A stretch of 40,704 bases of DNA from Hyphomonas sp. BRH_c22. Lineage in GTDB: Bacteria > Pseudomonadota > Alphaproteobacteria > Caulobacterales > Hyphomonadaceae. Of the stretch, positions 1-7,779 are shown piece after piece. Below the pieces are notes generated by a model. It was not told the DNA's origin and searched no databases. It saw only the letters and a program-made list of their open reading frames with translations. The DNA is taken from NCBI RefSeq assembly GCF_000961795.1, contig NZ_LADU01000017.1:1-40704 (forward strand). The letters run 5' to 3'. A program made the position numbers and the translations under genes. Every line of letters begins with the position of its first letter. Position 1 is the stretch's first letter.

Positions 1-84
1 GGCGCAACGGTGAAAGGCGCCCGTGTCGTTTGCGCCTGCGGGAAATTGCGGTAGCTAGGTCAGGCTCGAATAAGGAACGTCCAG

Positions 85-1074
85 ATGCGCATATCCGGCT
101 TTGCCCTGTCCCTGGTCATCGGCCTCGCGCTGATCGGCCCGACCGCCTGCAAGGAGAAGGCGCCCGATGCCGCTTCGATTGCCGCAGAGGCTGCTGCCGC
201 AAAGGCCGAGCAGGACGCGGCCGCCGAGGCGGCGCTGGCAGCGGCCAAGGCCTCTCGCGGTCCCGGAACGCCTGCTGTCTGGGCCGTTTCGGACGAGGAC
301 ACGACGCTTTACATCATGGGCACGGTTCACCTCCTGCGGCCGGGCCTTGCGTGGCGGAGCGATGAGATCGACGCTGCGATCGAGGCGGCCGACACGCTGG
401 TGTTCGAGGCCGATGTGTCGAGCCCGGAGGCTGGCGCGGAAATGATGAAATTTGTCCGCGAGAAGGGCCTGTTTGCCAATGGCGGCCAGTTGACCAACCT
501 GCTGGATGAATCCGAGAAGCTCGAGCTTCAGGCGGCGCTTGATTATGTCGGTCTGCCGCTGGGCGCGGTGCAGAACATGCGGCCCTGGTTTGCGGCCATC
601 AACCTGTCCGTCATGCAGATGCAGAAGGATGGTTTCGATCCCAATTCCGGTGTCGAGCAGGTGCTGATGGCTGAGGGCCGGGCCGACGGCAAGGCCTTCG
701 CCTATCTCGAGACCGTGGATGAACAGCTCGGACGGCTCGCCAGCCTGCCGGACGATGTGCAGGTCGATTTCCTGATCAGTTCGGCCGAATCCATCGACGA
801 GGGCGCAGACATGCTGGACACCCTTGTCGATGAGTGGGCCGATGGCGATGTGAACGGGCTCGGCGTGCTGCTGGCCAATCCCGAAATGATGGGCTCAGAC
901 GCGATCTATGACGCCCTCCTGAAGGATCGCAACGAGATCTGGGCGCCCAAGATCGCGGCCATGCTGGACGCGCCCGGAACGCGCCTCATTGCCGTAGGCG
1001 CGGGCCACCTGGCGGGCGACGACAGCGTCATTGCGATCCTTCGCGAACAGGGACTTGAAGTGACGGGGCCATAG
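85..1074 (+). CDS. TraB/GumN family lipoprotein
   Basis: A 329-residue protein of the TraB/GumN (PrgY) family, which is thought to have a metalloprotease-like or regulatory fold; the exact reaction in bacteria is not settled. The N-terminus is a signal peptide ending in a lipobox-like PTAC (Cys22), so the mature protein is probably a lipoprotein. An Ala/Glu/Lys-rich segment (about residues 25-60) follows as a linker. The family core begins at WAVSDEDTTLYIMGTVHLL, with the characteristic GTVHLL. The family's C-terminal signature is the RNEIWAPKIAAML stretch followed by AVGAGHLAGDDSV. The start ATG has AAGGAACG just upstream. The gene runs into the oppositely oriented acyltransferase and overlaps its 3' end by 47 bp. 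The first 84 bases of the window hold no other gene that I can see. Confidence 0.85.
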   Translation: MRISGFALSLVIGLALIGPTACKEKAPDAASIAAEAAAAKAEQDAAAEAALAAAKASRGPGTPAVWAVSDEDTTLYIMGTVHLLRPGLAWRSDEIDAAIEAADTLVFEADVSSPEAGAEMMKFVREKGLFANGGQLTNLLDESEKLELQAALDYVGLPLGAVQNMRPWFAAINLSVMQMQKDGFDPNSGVEQVLMAEGRADGKAFAYLETVDEQLGRLASLPDDVQVDFLISSAESIDEGADMLDTLVDEWADGDVNGLGVLLANPEMMGSDAIYDALLKDRNEIWAPKIAAMLDAPGTRLIAVGAGHLAGDDSVIAILREQGLEVTGP

Positions 1075-2236
1075 GCGCGTCACCTGTCCTGGGGCGTGAA
1101 GGCAAGCCAATCCATATCCGCAGCAACGGGATCCGCCGCCCGATATCGTAGAACAGCCAGCAACCGGCAAAGGTCGCCCCGATCAGCAGCGTGGCTTCCA
1201 GCGCCAGCGGCAGTCGCAGCGCGTCGAGATGATGCCCTGCCGCCACGATGATTGTCTGGTGAACCAGATAGAAGGGAAACACCGCCGCCGTCAGGGCGCG
1301 CCGCACCGGGCCGTCTCGTTCACGCAGGTGATGGTGGGCAAAGCCGACCGCCGCCACGATGGCCGTCCAGGCCTGCAGTTCCCGCACGCAGCGAAACAGA
1401 TTGCGCAGGGCTTCCGGCGGCGCGGTTTCGCCGGACCAGGCGCGGTAATAGACCATCAGCGCGGCCCAGGAGAGCAGCATCATGGCCGCTGCGGCCCAGC
1501 GCCATCTGACGCAGGCCGCAAAAAACGGCGCATGCCGGGCAATCGCAAAGCCGAACAGGAAGGTCGAGAAATAGAGGAGATGCGCATACCAGTCGGCCCG
1601 GAAGTCGTGCGTTTCGCCGAAGACCGGGAACAGGGTCACCCGTGTGACAGACAGGAACAGGAACGGCGTCAGGATCAGGCCGGGTCCGGCAATCAGCTGG
1701 CTCATCCGCGCGGGCAGGCGCCGGATCAGCGGGATCAGGGGCAGAAGCGCGATCGTGTAGAGGATCAGGTACACCACGAACCACATGTGATTGTAGGTCG
1801 GCGTGAAGATGCAGCCGTCCGCGTCGCACCAGTGGCCTGAGGCGGTGACGTATTTGCGGTAGAAATCGTCCAGCCAGGGGCCCGGCGGCAGCGTGTGCGC
1901 CTGCATCGCCTCGACGACTTCATAATAGGTCTGCGGCGGCACGATCACGAACACGGCCAGCAGGAGCGGCGGCCAGAGCCGCCCCATGCGCGTGCGAAAC
2001 AGGCTGCCTGCGCTCATCTTGTCGGCCATGAACCGCGTCGCGACACCCGAGATCAGGAATAGCAGGGTCAGGCGCCACGGGTTTGAGAGCCTCATCAGCG
2101 GTTCGATCAGGTCACTCGCCCGGCTCGACTTCACATGGAAGTCCCAGGTCACATAGAACATGCCGATATGGTAGAATATCAGCAGGACGAATGCGCCGAT
2201 GCGCAGCCAGTCGAGGTCGTATCGCCGTTCGGTCAT
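1028..2236 (-). CDS. Membrane acyltransferase, acyltransferase_3/OafA-MdoC type
   Basis: A 402-residue polytopic membrane protein of the acyltransferase_3 family, which transfers acyl groups to sugars, glucans or other envelope molecules; the acceptor here is unknown. The N-terminus RYDLDWLRIGAFVLLIFYH carries the family's opening helix with its conserved Arg and His. About ten hydrophobic segments follow. The SNPWRLTLLFLISGVATRF segment matches MdoC-like members. The start is well supported by GAAGGAG six bases upstream. The gene is divergent from the LytTR regulator at 2339, with only about 100 bp between them. LytTR proteins often control adjacent membrane genes, so regulation by that neighbour is a reasonable inference. 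Its 3' end lies inside the TraB gene, in the opposite direction. Confidence 0.85.
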   Translation of the reverse strand: MTERRYDLDWLRIGAFVLLIFYHIGMFYVTWDFHVKSSRASDLIEPLMRLSNPWRLTLLFLISGVATRFMADKMSAGSLFRTRMGRLWPPLLLAVFVIVPPQTYYEVVEAMQAHTLPPGPWLDDFYRKYVTASGHWCDADGCIFTPTYNHMWFVVYLILYTIALLPLIPLIRRLPARMSQLIAGPGLILTPFLFLSVTRVTLFPVFGETHDFRADWYAHLLYFSTFLFGFAIARHAPFFAACVRWRWAAAAMMLLSWAALMVYYRAWSGETAPPEALRNLFRCVRELQAWTAIVAAVGFAHHHLRERDGPVRRALTAAVFPFYLVHQTIIVAAGHHLDALRLPLALEATLLIGATFAGCWLFYDIGRRIPLLRIWIGLPSRPRTGDAPMAPSLQVPVREGSQ

Positions 2237-2338
2237 GGTGTATCTCCTTCGCGTATTTCCTTTTCTTTGCCGAACCGGCGGACCACGCTATCGTGGCGAC
2301 GCTGGCGGTGGCTGGGCGGGACAAGCGGGGACAGACGT

Positions 2339-3163
2339 GTGACGAGCGGTAGGCCAGGCGTGACGAGCGGTGACCGGGCCATATGGCTCTGGCCCTGGCT
2401 GTCGGTGATCGCCCTCGGCCTCGTCAATCTCTTCGTCAATGCGACGAGCAACATCATCGACGACTCGCGCGGCGGCGGTACGCCGGATATCGGCGGGGCC
2501 TTCACGCTGGAGGCGACGAGCTATGTCCTCTGGGTGGCGCTGGCGCCATTGATCGGCCTTGGCATCCGCAGGGTGCCGCCCAGGAATGGCGCCTGGGTCC
2601 GCTTCGCGCTTTTCCATGCCGGCATGACAATCCTGATTTCCCTCATCCATGTTGGCGGCATGGCGCTGCTGCGTACCATGGTGTTCAGCCTGTTGGGCCG
2701 GCGCTACGGCTTTTTCGATGACGGCGTGCTGATGCCGCTGCTCTATGAATGGCGCAAGGACGTCATTTCCTATGCCATTATCGCCGCCGTATTCTGGGCA
2801 TTCGAGCGATTCGGGGGCACGTCGCAGCCTGCTTCCAGCGACCCGTCACGCATCGCGATCCGGGATGGCAGCACGGCCGTCTTCCTGCCGCCGGCAGCGA
2901 TTTTCCTCGTCGAATCCGCTGGCAATTATGTCCAGTTCCAGACGGCAGACCGGGTGCACCTGGTACGCGGCACGCTGGCGGCCTGGGAGGCGCACCTCAG
3001 CGAGCACGGTTTCGTGCGGGTGCACCGCTCGCGGCTGGTCAACAGGGCGCACATCGCCGCCTTGAAGCCGCGCGCCTCGGGCGACCTGGACATCACCCTT
3101 GACGATGGCCGTGTGATCATGGGCAGCCGGCGCTACCGGGAGGGGCTCATCACCTCTCCGTAA
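2339..3163 (+). CDS. Membrane-anchored LytTR-type DNA-binding regulator
   Basis: A transcription regulator with several N-terminal membrane helices (WLWPWLSVIALGLVNLF, TSYVLWVALAPLIGLGI, MTILISLIHVGGMALL, VISYAIIAAVFWAF) and a C-terminal LytTR domain over the last 100 residues. LytTR hallmarks are FLVESAGNYVQFQT, RGTLAAWEAHL, FVRVHRSRLVN and RRYREGL. No response-regulator receiver is present, so the signal is probably sensed in the membrane. The open frame extends back to 2135, inside the divergent acyltransferase, with low-quality sequence. I chose the GTG at 2339, which has a GGGG stretch eight bases upstream and leaves a normal divergent promoter gap; a second in-frame GTG is at 2360. The local direct repeat GTGACGAGCGGT at both GTGs is odd and makes the exact start uncertain. 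Confidence 0.8.
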   Translation: MTSGRPGVTSGDRAIWLWPWLSVIALGLVNLFVNATSNIIDDSRGGGTPDIGGAFTLEATSYVLWVALAPLIGLGIRRVPPRNGAWVRFALFHAGMTILISLIHVGGMALLRTMVFSLLGRRYGFFDDGVLMPLLYEWRKDVISYAIIAAVFWAFERFGGTSQPASSDPSRIAIRDGSTAVFLPPAAIFLVESAGNYVQFQTADRVHLVRGTLAAWEAHLSEHGFVRVHRSRLVNRAHIAALKPRASGDLDITLDDGRVIMGSRRYREGLITSP

Positions 3164-3241
3164 TTTTAGCTCGCGCGCGTGGAACATTGTCGCGGTGCCG
3201 CGCATTTCCTTTTCATGACGGTTACAAGGAAAGGAAACGCC

Positions 3242-3574
3242 ATGACACATTCCCTATTGTCCGCTTCTTCGATCAACGGAGACTCGGTTCACAACGCGCA
3301 AGGCGAGGATCTCGGCAAGATTGAGGACCTCATGGTCGATACCGGCAGCGGCCAGATCGAATATGCCGTACTTAGCTTTGGCGGCTTTCTCGGCATGGGC
3401 GACAAGTATTTCGCCGTTCCCTTCAATCGCCTCAGCGTTGACCGCGAGAACAAGCACATGGTCCTCAATGTCGAGAAGGACCGGCTGAAAAACGCGCCCG
3501 GCTTCGACAAGGACAAATGGCCGGATTTTGCCGACCCGCAGTTCCGCACGTCGATGACCACGCATTACGGCTGA
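3242..3574 (+). CDS. PRC-barrel domain protein
   Basis: A 110-residue cytosolic protein made almost entirely of one PRC-barrel domain: SINGDSVHNAQGEDLGKIEDLMVDTGSGQIEYAV in pieces, then SFGGFLGMGDKYFAVPF and the C-terminal RTSMTTHYG. Stand-alone PRC-barrel proteins of this type are common in Alphaproteobacteria and are often stress-inducible, but the role is not known. The ATG at 3242 is preferred over an upstream in-frame ATG at 3179, because AAGGAAAGGAAA lies directly upstream and the domain starts right after it. The gene is monocistronic: it begins about 80 bp after the LytTR gene and is closed by a strong terminator at 3598. Confidence 0.88.
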   Translation: MTHSLLSASSINGDSVHNAQGEDLGKIEDLMVDTGSGQIEYAVLSFGGFLGMGDKYFAVPFNRLSVDRENKHMVLNVEKDRLKNAPGFDKDKWPDFADPQFRTSMTTHYG

Positions 3575-3597
3575 TCAATTTGGCTACCTGCGCAAAT

Positions 3598-3625
3598 GGG
3601 CCGGTCCTTCGGGGCCGGTCTTTTT
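3598..3625 (+). terminator. Intrinsic terminator after the PRC-barrel gene
   Basis: A ten-base-pair stem (GGGCCGGTCC with GGGCCGGTCT, including G-T pairs) is closed by a TTCG tetraloop and followed by five T residues. It lies 24 bp after the PRC-barrel stop codon. On the minus strand no T-run follows the stem, so it works in the plus direction only. Confidence 0.85.
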
Positions 3626-3636
3626 GCATGCGCCTG

Positions 3637-4512
3637 TCAGGCCAGCGTGGCCGAGCGGCGCAGGGCCAGCAGGGCCTGTTCCAGCACGCCCTCACTGGAG
3701 GCGCAGACAATCTGGCCGCCAAGTTTGGGCGCATTCCCGCGCCAGTCCGTCGTGAGGCCGCCTGCGCCGCGCACGACCGGGATGAGGGCGGCGACGTCCC
3801 AGGCTTTCAGGCCGGTTTCCGCGACAAGGTCGATCGTGCCGGCCGCGAGGCGCGCATAGGCGTATGCATCTAGGCCATAGCGGCTGATGCGGGCGGTTGC
3901 GCGCAGGTGCGCCCATGCGCCTTGCTCGGCCGGGTTCAGGATGAAGGGGTCAGTTGTGGCAATCATTGCCTGGCGAAGATCGTTGCAGGCGGATACGCGG
4001 ATGGGGGTTCGCGCACCGGGTGTCTGGAGTTCTGCGCCGCCCGGCCAGCCGACATAGCGTTCGCTCAGGACAGGCTGGTCGATGATCCCGATGATCGGGA
4101 CGTCATCCGGGCCCACCAGCGAAATCAATGTGGTCCATACTGGCAGGCCCGCGACGAAGGCCCGTGTGCCGTCAATCGGGTCGATCAGCCAGCGGTAGCC
4201 GCTGCTGGAGGGCGTTTCAGGATATTCCTCGCCGGTCACCCCATGATGCGGCCGTTCGGCCTGCAATATGGCGCGAATTGCGCGTTCCGCAGCGCGGTCG
4301 CCTTCCGTGACGGGATCAAATTCCGGCCGTGCCGGGATGGCGGGCCGGTCGCCGGGCTTGGGAAGATTCGCGGACGGGGCGGGCGCGGGCGTCTGCGCCT
4401 TGTTGTCGACCGTATTCAGCGCACGAAAATGCGGCCGGATGGCTGTCCAGGCCGCATCTGCGAGCTGCCCGGCAAGGGCGAGCTCATCTTCAAGGATTAT
4501 TCCGTCTGGCAT
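3637..4512 (-). CDS. Inositol-monophosphatase family phosphatase, histidinol-phosphatase (HisN) type
   Basis: A 291-residue Mg-dependent phosphomonoesterase of the inositol monophosphatase superfamily, most like the HisN-type histidinol-phosphate phosphatases of Alphaproteobacteria. Visible motifs are DPVTEGDRAAE (66-76), metal-binding GEE (94-96), DPIDGT (111-116) and WDVAAL (238-243). Between residues 36 and 64 there is a Pro/Ala-rich insertion (NKAQTPAPAPSANLPKPGD and following residues) that normal family members lack; it sits just before the DPVTE motif and could be a flexible loop. The gene starts 32 bp after the praR-like stop, so the two are probably co-transcribed. No clear ribosome site precedes the ATG. 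Substrate assignment to histidinol phosphate is inferred from overall similarity, since related enzymes act on other phosphates. Confidence 0.82.
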   Translation of the reverse strand: MPDGIILEDELALAGQLADAAWTAIRPHFRALNTVDNKAQTPAPAPSANLPKPGDRPAIPARPEFDPVTEGDRAAERAIRAILQAERPHHGVTGEEYPETPSSSGYRWLIDPIDGTRAFVAGLPVWTTLISLVGPDDVPIIGIIDQPVLSERYVGWPGGAELQTPGARTPIRVSACNDLRQAMIATTDPFILNPAEQGAWAHLRATARISRYGLDAYAYARLAAGTIDLVAETGLKAWDVAALIPVVRGAGGLTTDWRGNAPKLGGQIVCASSEGVLEQALLALRRSATLA

Positions 4513-4544
4513 CCGGCAGGGCTAGCCATGCCGGGGGCCGGGCG

Positions 4545-4940
4545 TCAAGCGGCGCCGTGGCTCGACTGGTCGCCTTCCAGCGCCTTGGCCAGCTCAAGCA
4601 GGCGGCGGCGCGGGCGTTCGCCGAGGCGGTAATAGGCCCGCACCAGTTCCAGCGTTTCCTTCTGCGAAAGGATGTCGCCTTCCATGTGCTCGGCATCATT
4701 GGCCGCGTCCGGGGCATCGGCCGCCGGGATCCCGTCGAAGAAATACTGGACCGATACGCTCAGCGCGCGCGACAGTTCGTAGAGCCGCGAGGAGGTAATG
4801 CGATTGGCACCGCACTCGTACTTCTGGATTTGCTGGAACCGTACGCCCACCTGGCTGGCAAGGTCCTGCTGGGTCATGCCCAGCAGCCGGCGGCGGCGGC
4901 GAAGGCGCTTGCCCACGTGCAGATCTGTTTCGTCAGCCAT
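4545..4940 (-). CDS. XRE-family HTH regulator, PraR/PhrR-like
   Basis: A 131-residue DNA-binding protein. Residues 8-65 form a Cro/C1-type helix-turn-helix (HVGKRLRRRRRLLGMTQQDL, QQIQKYECGANRITSSRLYEL). The C-terminal half (ILSQKETLELVRAYYRLGERPRRRLLELAKAL) matches the alphaproteobacterial PraR/PhrR/SinR-like group, which in rhizobia acts as a repressor of biofilm and stress genes. The start is supported by GGAG six bases upstream. A 15-bp inverted repeat (4962-4976) lies in its own promoter region, so autoregulation is plausible. The hisN-like gene follows 32 bp downstream. Confidence 0.85.
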   Translation of the reverse strand: MADETDLHVGKRLRRRRRLLGMTQQDLASQVGVRFQQIQKYECGANRITSSRLYELSRALSVSVQYFFDGIPAADAPDAANDAEHMEGDILSQKETLELVRAYYRLGERPRRRLLELAKALEGDQSSHGAA

Positions 4941-4961
4941 TTCTTACTCCAAACTACAGCA

Positions 4962-4976
4962 GGACGATTCACGTCC
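4962..4976. promoter_or_regulatory. Inverted repeat in the praR-like promoter
   Basis: GGACG-ATTCA-CGTCC is a perfect five-base inverted repeat about 22 bp upstream of the praR-like start. On the minus strand it falls between a possible -35 (TTGGGA) and a possible -10 (TAGTTT) spaced 17 bp apart. That is the position of a repressor operator. Operator function is inferred. Confidence 0.4.
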
Positions 4977-5085
4977 CAAAACAGGAATTTCGAGCAAGTC
5001 CTACGCAATCACTGTGCCGGAGGGGGTTTCTGTGCCCAAAATGCGGGCAGTTGAGGTTAATCGCACACGTGCGACATTCCTGCGC

Positions 5086-5114
5086 TTGCTTATTTGTGCA
5101 CCGCAACATATTTC
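5086..5114 (+). promoter_or_regulatory. Possible promoter of the candidate small RNA
   Basis: TTGCTT (5086-5091), a 17-bp spacer and TATTTC (5109-5114) on the plus strand give a reasonable sigma-70-like match. It would start a transcript near 5119-5122, immediately before the first hairpin of the small RNA candidate. No plus-strand gene lies between here and the terminator. Confidence 0.4.
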
Positions 5115-5118
5115 TGGT

Positions 5119-5196
5119 CTTGCACTTCGGTGCAGACGCCTCTGGCGTTTCCTCCCTTTGACTTTGGCCGCACCTTCGGGTGCGGCCCTTTTTTTT
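5119..5196 (+). ncRNA. Candidate trans-acting small RNA with anti-Shine-Dalgarno motif
   Basis: An apparent stand-alone RNA of about 78 nt in the gap between two minus-strand genes. It has a hairpin TGCAC-TTCG-GTGCA (5121-5134), a second hairpin ACGCC-TCT-GGCGT (5136-5148), a single-stranded pyrimidine stretch containing CCTCCC (5151-5156), and a perfect nine-base-pair terminator stem GGCCGCACC-TTCG-GGTGCGGCC (5166-5187) followed by eight T residues (5189-5196). The terminator is directional: on the minus strand no T-run follows. CCTCCC-type loops that bind ribosome-binding sites are known from several alphaproteobacterial small RNA families, but I cannot assign it to one. No plus-strand coding region ends here, which is the main argument for an RNA gene. 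Confidence 0.6.
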
Positions 5197-5206
5197 GATC
5201 AAGGGC

Positions 5207-6118
5207 TCAGCCGCGGCCGAGGAGACGGGCGATCTCGACGATATGAGAGGTCACATCTGTAATGATGGCTCTTATCTCAGCAAATCTGTCCGATCGCGTG
5301 ATGGCATGTTCGTCCATGTACAGGCCGCGATTGATTTCGATCTGCAAGGCGTGGATCTGGCGCTTCGGGCGCCCGTAACGCCGTGTCGTATAGCCCCCGG
5401 CATAGGGCGCGTTGCGGGCGACGCTCAGGCCCTGGGCGCGAAAGGCGCGCTCAACCCGCCCGGTCAGCCTCGGATCGCAGCTCGATCCGAACCGGTCTCC
5501 CAGCACAATATCGGCCAGCTGGCGCCGCCCGGGCTGCACCGAGGGCATGGAATGGCAGTCAATCAGCAGGGCAGCGCCATGGGTTTCGCGCAGGGCGGCC
5601 AGCTCCAGCCCGAGGCGGTCATGATAGGCGTCGTGCACATGGAAGAGCCGGGCTTCCCCTTCGGCGCGGGTCAGCCGGCGGGCATAGATGGGCTCACCGC
5701 GCGCCGCCACGCGGGGCAGGGCGCCAAGACCGGCATCGACGCGTGCCGTGGGAACGCCGCTGGCGCGCGGCAGGCCGTCGCTGAACATGGTCGCATCGAG
5801 CTCTCGCGGATCCCGGTTGAGATCGGCCACCGACCGGCCATAGCGCGCGGCCATGAGCGTTGCGCCAAGGATGGGAGCCTCGGCAAACAATTCCTCGACA
5901 AACGCATCCTCGGTACGGCGTATGTCAATCAGCGGCACGCAAAGCGCCGCCTGCATGGGCGCAGGGTAGACATTTCCCGAATGGGGCGAGGTGAACAGGA
6001 CGGGCTGGGCCGGACCAATCGGCATGGCCAGTGTATAGGGCGTCTCATACACAACAGATGTTGCAGACCCACATGCGTCGAGGTCCGTCAGGGGAAAGGC
6101 GCTGCTCATGACACCCAT
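5207..6118 (-). CDS. N-formylglutamate amidohydrolase family protein
   Basis: A zinc amidohydrolase-like enzyme of the N-formylglutamate deformylase (FGase) family. These hydrolyse N-formyl-L-glutamate in histidine breakdown, but many members outside hut operons have unknown substrates. Family motifs include FTSPHSGNVYP, DIRRTEDAFVEELF, ADLNRDPRELD, LLIDCHSMPS, YAGGYTTRRYG and LQIEINRGLYMDE. No other hut genes are nearby, so a role in histidine catabolism is uncertain. The frame can be extended to a GTG at 6196, but those residues look unlike the family. The ATGs at 6118 and 6109 are better candidates, though neither has a strong ribosome site. The gene is divergent from cpdR. Confidence 0.83.
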   Translation of the reverse strand: MGVMSSAFPLTDLDACGSATSVVYETPYTLAMPIGPAQPVLFTSPHSGNVYPAPMQAALCVPLIDIRRTEDAFVEELFAEAPILGATLMAARYGRSVADLNRDPRELDATMFSDGLPRASGVPTARVDAGLGALPRVAARGEPIYARRLTRAEGEARLFHVHDAYHDRLGLELAALRETHGAALLIDCHSMPSVQPGRRQLADIVLGDRFGSSCDPRLTGRVERAFRAQGLSVARNAPYAGGYTTRRYGRPKRQIHALQIEINRGLYMDEHAITRSDRFAEIRAIITDVTSHIVEIARLLGRG

Positions 6119-6259
6119 GGTTTGTCTGTTCGTCTGAAGGTCAAGCTTTTTCAGGGCCAATTGAAAAAAGACATGGGAAATCGCGTCTCCATTCACGCCT
6201 GATTTACCGGATCAGCTGTTTATGTCTTAAATCAAACATTGGTATTCAAGGGGGCGAGC

Positions 6260-6619
6260 GTGACCAAGATCCTTCTCGCAGAAGATGACGACTCGATGCG
6301 CACATTCCTGGCCGCTGCGCTGCGCCGGGCAGGTCACGAGATTCAGGATTATGCGGACGGCGAAACCGCCCTGCATGCCCTTGAGCGCGAGGTCTTCGAC
6401 CTCCTGCTGACTGACATTGTCATGCCGGGGCTGGACGGGATTGAACTGGCGCGCCGCGGCGCCGAGCTCGATCCGGCAATGAAGATTGTTTTCATTACAG
6501 GTTTTGCCGCCGTGGCGCTGTCTTCCGGCGCGCCGACACCGGCGGGTGCGAAAGTCCTGTCCAAGCCGTTCCACCTGCGCGAGATCGTCGACGAGGTCGA
6601 CAAGGTAATGGCCGCCTAA
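6260..6619 (+). CDS. cpdR: CpdR-type single-domain response regulator
   Basis: A 119-residue stand-alone receiver domain. It is recognisable as CpdR, the adaptor that in Caulobacter, when unphosphorylated, brings ClpXP protease and its substrates to the cell pole and is switched off by CckA-ChpT phosphorylation. The acidic pocket EDDD is at residues 8-11, the phospho-acceptor Asp52 lies in LLLTDIVMPG, the switch Thr is in VFITGFAAVAL, and the Lys is in LSKPFHLREIVDEVD. The stretch LLAEDDDSMRTFL and the C-terminal Ala-Ala are typical of CpdR. I chose the GTG at 6260, with AAGGGGGCGAG upstream, because this gives the normal CpdR length; the frame is open upstream to 6239. It is followed by tRNA-Val. 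Confidence 0.92.
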   Translation: MTKILLAEDDDSMRTFLAAALRRAGHEIQDYADGETALHALEREVFDLLLTDIVMPGLDGIELARRGAELDPAMKIVFITGFAAVALSSGAPTPAGAKVLSKPFHLREIVDEVDKVMAA

Positions 6620-6673
6620 ACCATCTTGACGTGGCGGGCTGGATTCGCCATTACCGCCGCTTCCCGATGGATC

Positions 6674-6748
<75 letters not shown>

Positions 6749-6758
6749 TTTCACGCGG

Positions 6759-6797
6759 GTGCGCCTGCGGCGCACAATTTGATCGAGGATCAAATTG
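6759..6797. repeat. Double hairpin after tRNA-Val (REP-like)
   Basis: Two adjoining perfect stems: GTGCGCC-TGC-GGCGCAC (6759-6775) and CAATTTGATC-GAG-GATCAAATTG (6775-6797). Neither is followed by a T-run. They may end or protect the tRNA transcript, or be a REP/BIME-like dispersed repeat. The remaining stretch to 6855 holds no gene. Confidence 0.5.
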
Positions 6798-6855
6798 AGG
6801 CTTGAAATGCCCGAAGCGCCAGCGAGGGCCCAGGCTTCAACCGATCACGCCGAAT

Positions 6856-7746
6856 TCAGGCCATTTTCGCCTTGAAGAAATCCAGCGTGCGTGACCAGGC
6901 GAGTTCCGCGGCGGCCGCGTCATAGCGCGGCGTGGTGTCATTGTGGAAGCCGTGGTTCACGCCCTCGTACATGAAGGCCTGGTAGTCAGCGCCATTTGCC
7001 TTCAGCGCCGCCTCATAGGCGGGCCAGCCGGCATTCACCCGCTCATCGAGGCTGGCGAGATGGATCATCAGCGGCACCTTGACCCGCGCGGCATCTTCCT
7101 CGCTGGGCCAGCCGCCATAGAAAGGCACCGCGCCTGACAGCCAGGGCTGGTTCACCGCCATTAGGTTCGTGATCGCCCCGCCAAAGCAGAAGCCGACGCA
7201 GGCGACCTTGCCATTGCATTCAGGATGATCGCGCAGCGTCTCTGCCGCGGCCATGAAGTCCTGCAGCATGGCGTCACGGTCGCGCGTCGCCTGCATTTCG
7301 CGGCCGTCATCATCATTGCCGGGATAGCCGCCGAGCGGATAGAGCGCGTCCGGTGCAAGCGCAATGTATCCGGCAAGCGCCGTGCGACGCGCGACATCCT
7401 TGATGTACGGGTTGAGGCCGCGGTTTTCGTGCACGACGATCACGCCGGGCTGCTTGCCGGGGCCTGACTTCAGCCGCACGAGATCGCCGGCCATGGTGCC
7501 TGCTCCGTCCGGCGAGTCATAGGCAAGGGTCTCGATCCGCAAGTCTGAATCATCGGGCGAGGTCTGCAGCCCGTTCTCGTAGTCCGGCATGACGCAGGCA
7601 GCGAGCGCGGCGACGCTCATGCCGCCCACCGCATACTTGCCGAGCCCGGCAAAGAAGTCCCGGCGCGACATGGCGCCATGGCAATAGGCATCATAAAGGT
7701 CGAACACGCCTTGCGGCACGGGCTGGTCATTCGGCAGTCGGGTCAT
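6856..7746 (-). CDS. Dienelactone hydrolase family protein, Tat-exported
   Basis: A 296-residue alpha/beta hydrolase of the dienelactone hydrolase (carboxymethylenebutenolidase) family. The N-terminus has a twin-arginine motif SRRDFF (27-32), a hydrophobic stretch, and a lipobox-like LAAC (Cys51), so it is probably a Tat-exported lipoprotein in the periplasm. The catalytic triad is visible as Cys187 (GFCFGG), Asp234 (SLDERV) and His265 (NHGFH). Glu107 of the HENRG motif, which positions the nucleophile in this family, is also present. A ribosome site GGAG lies six bases before the ATG. The natural substrate is unknown. The LuxR-type gene lies upstream on the same strand, 33 bp away. Confidence 0.88.
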   Translation of the reverse strand: MTRLPNDQPVPQGVFDLYDAYCHGAMSRRDFFAGLGKYAVGGMSVAALAACVMPDYENGLQTSPDDSDLRIETLAYDSPDGAGTMAGDLVRLKSGPGKQPGVIVVHENRGLNPYIKDVARRTALAGYIALAPDALYPLGGYPGNDDDGREMQATRDRDAMLQDFMAAAETLRDHPECNGKVACVGFCFGGAITNLMAVNQPWLSGAVPFYGGWPSEEDAARVKVPLMIHLASLDERVNAGWPAYEAALKANGADYQAFMYEGVNHGFHNDTTPRYDAAAAELAWSRTLDFFKAKMA

Positions 7747-7779
7747 GGCAGTCTCCAGTTCGGCAGGCTGAGCCTGATG

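Noticed and set aside
5180..6202. A 340-codon plus-strand open frame
   Set aside because: It mirrors the N-formylglutamate amidohydrolase gene and contains no domain of its own.
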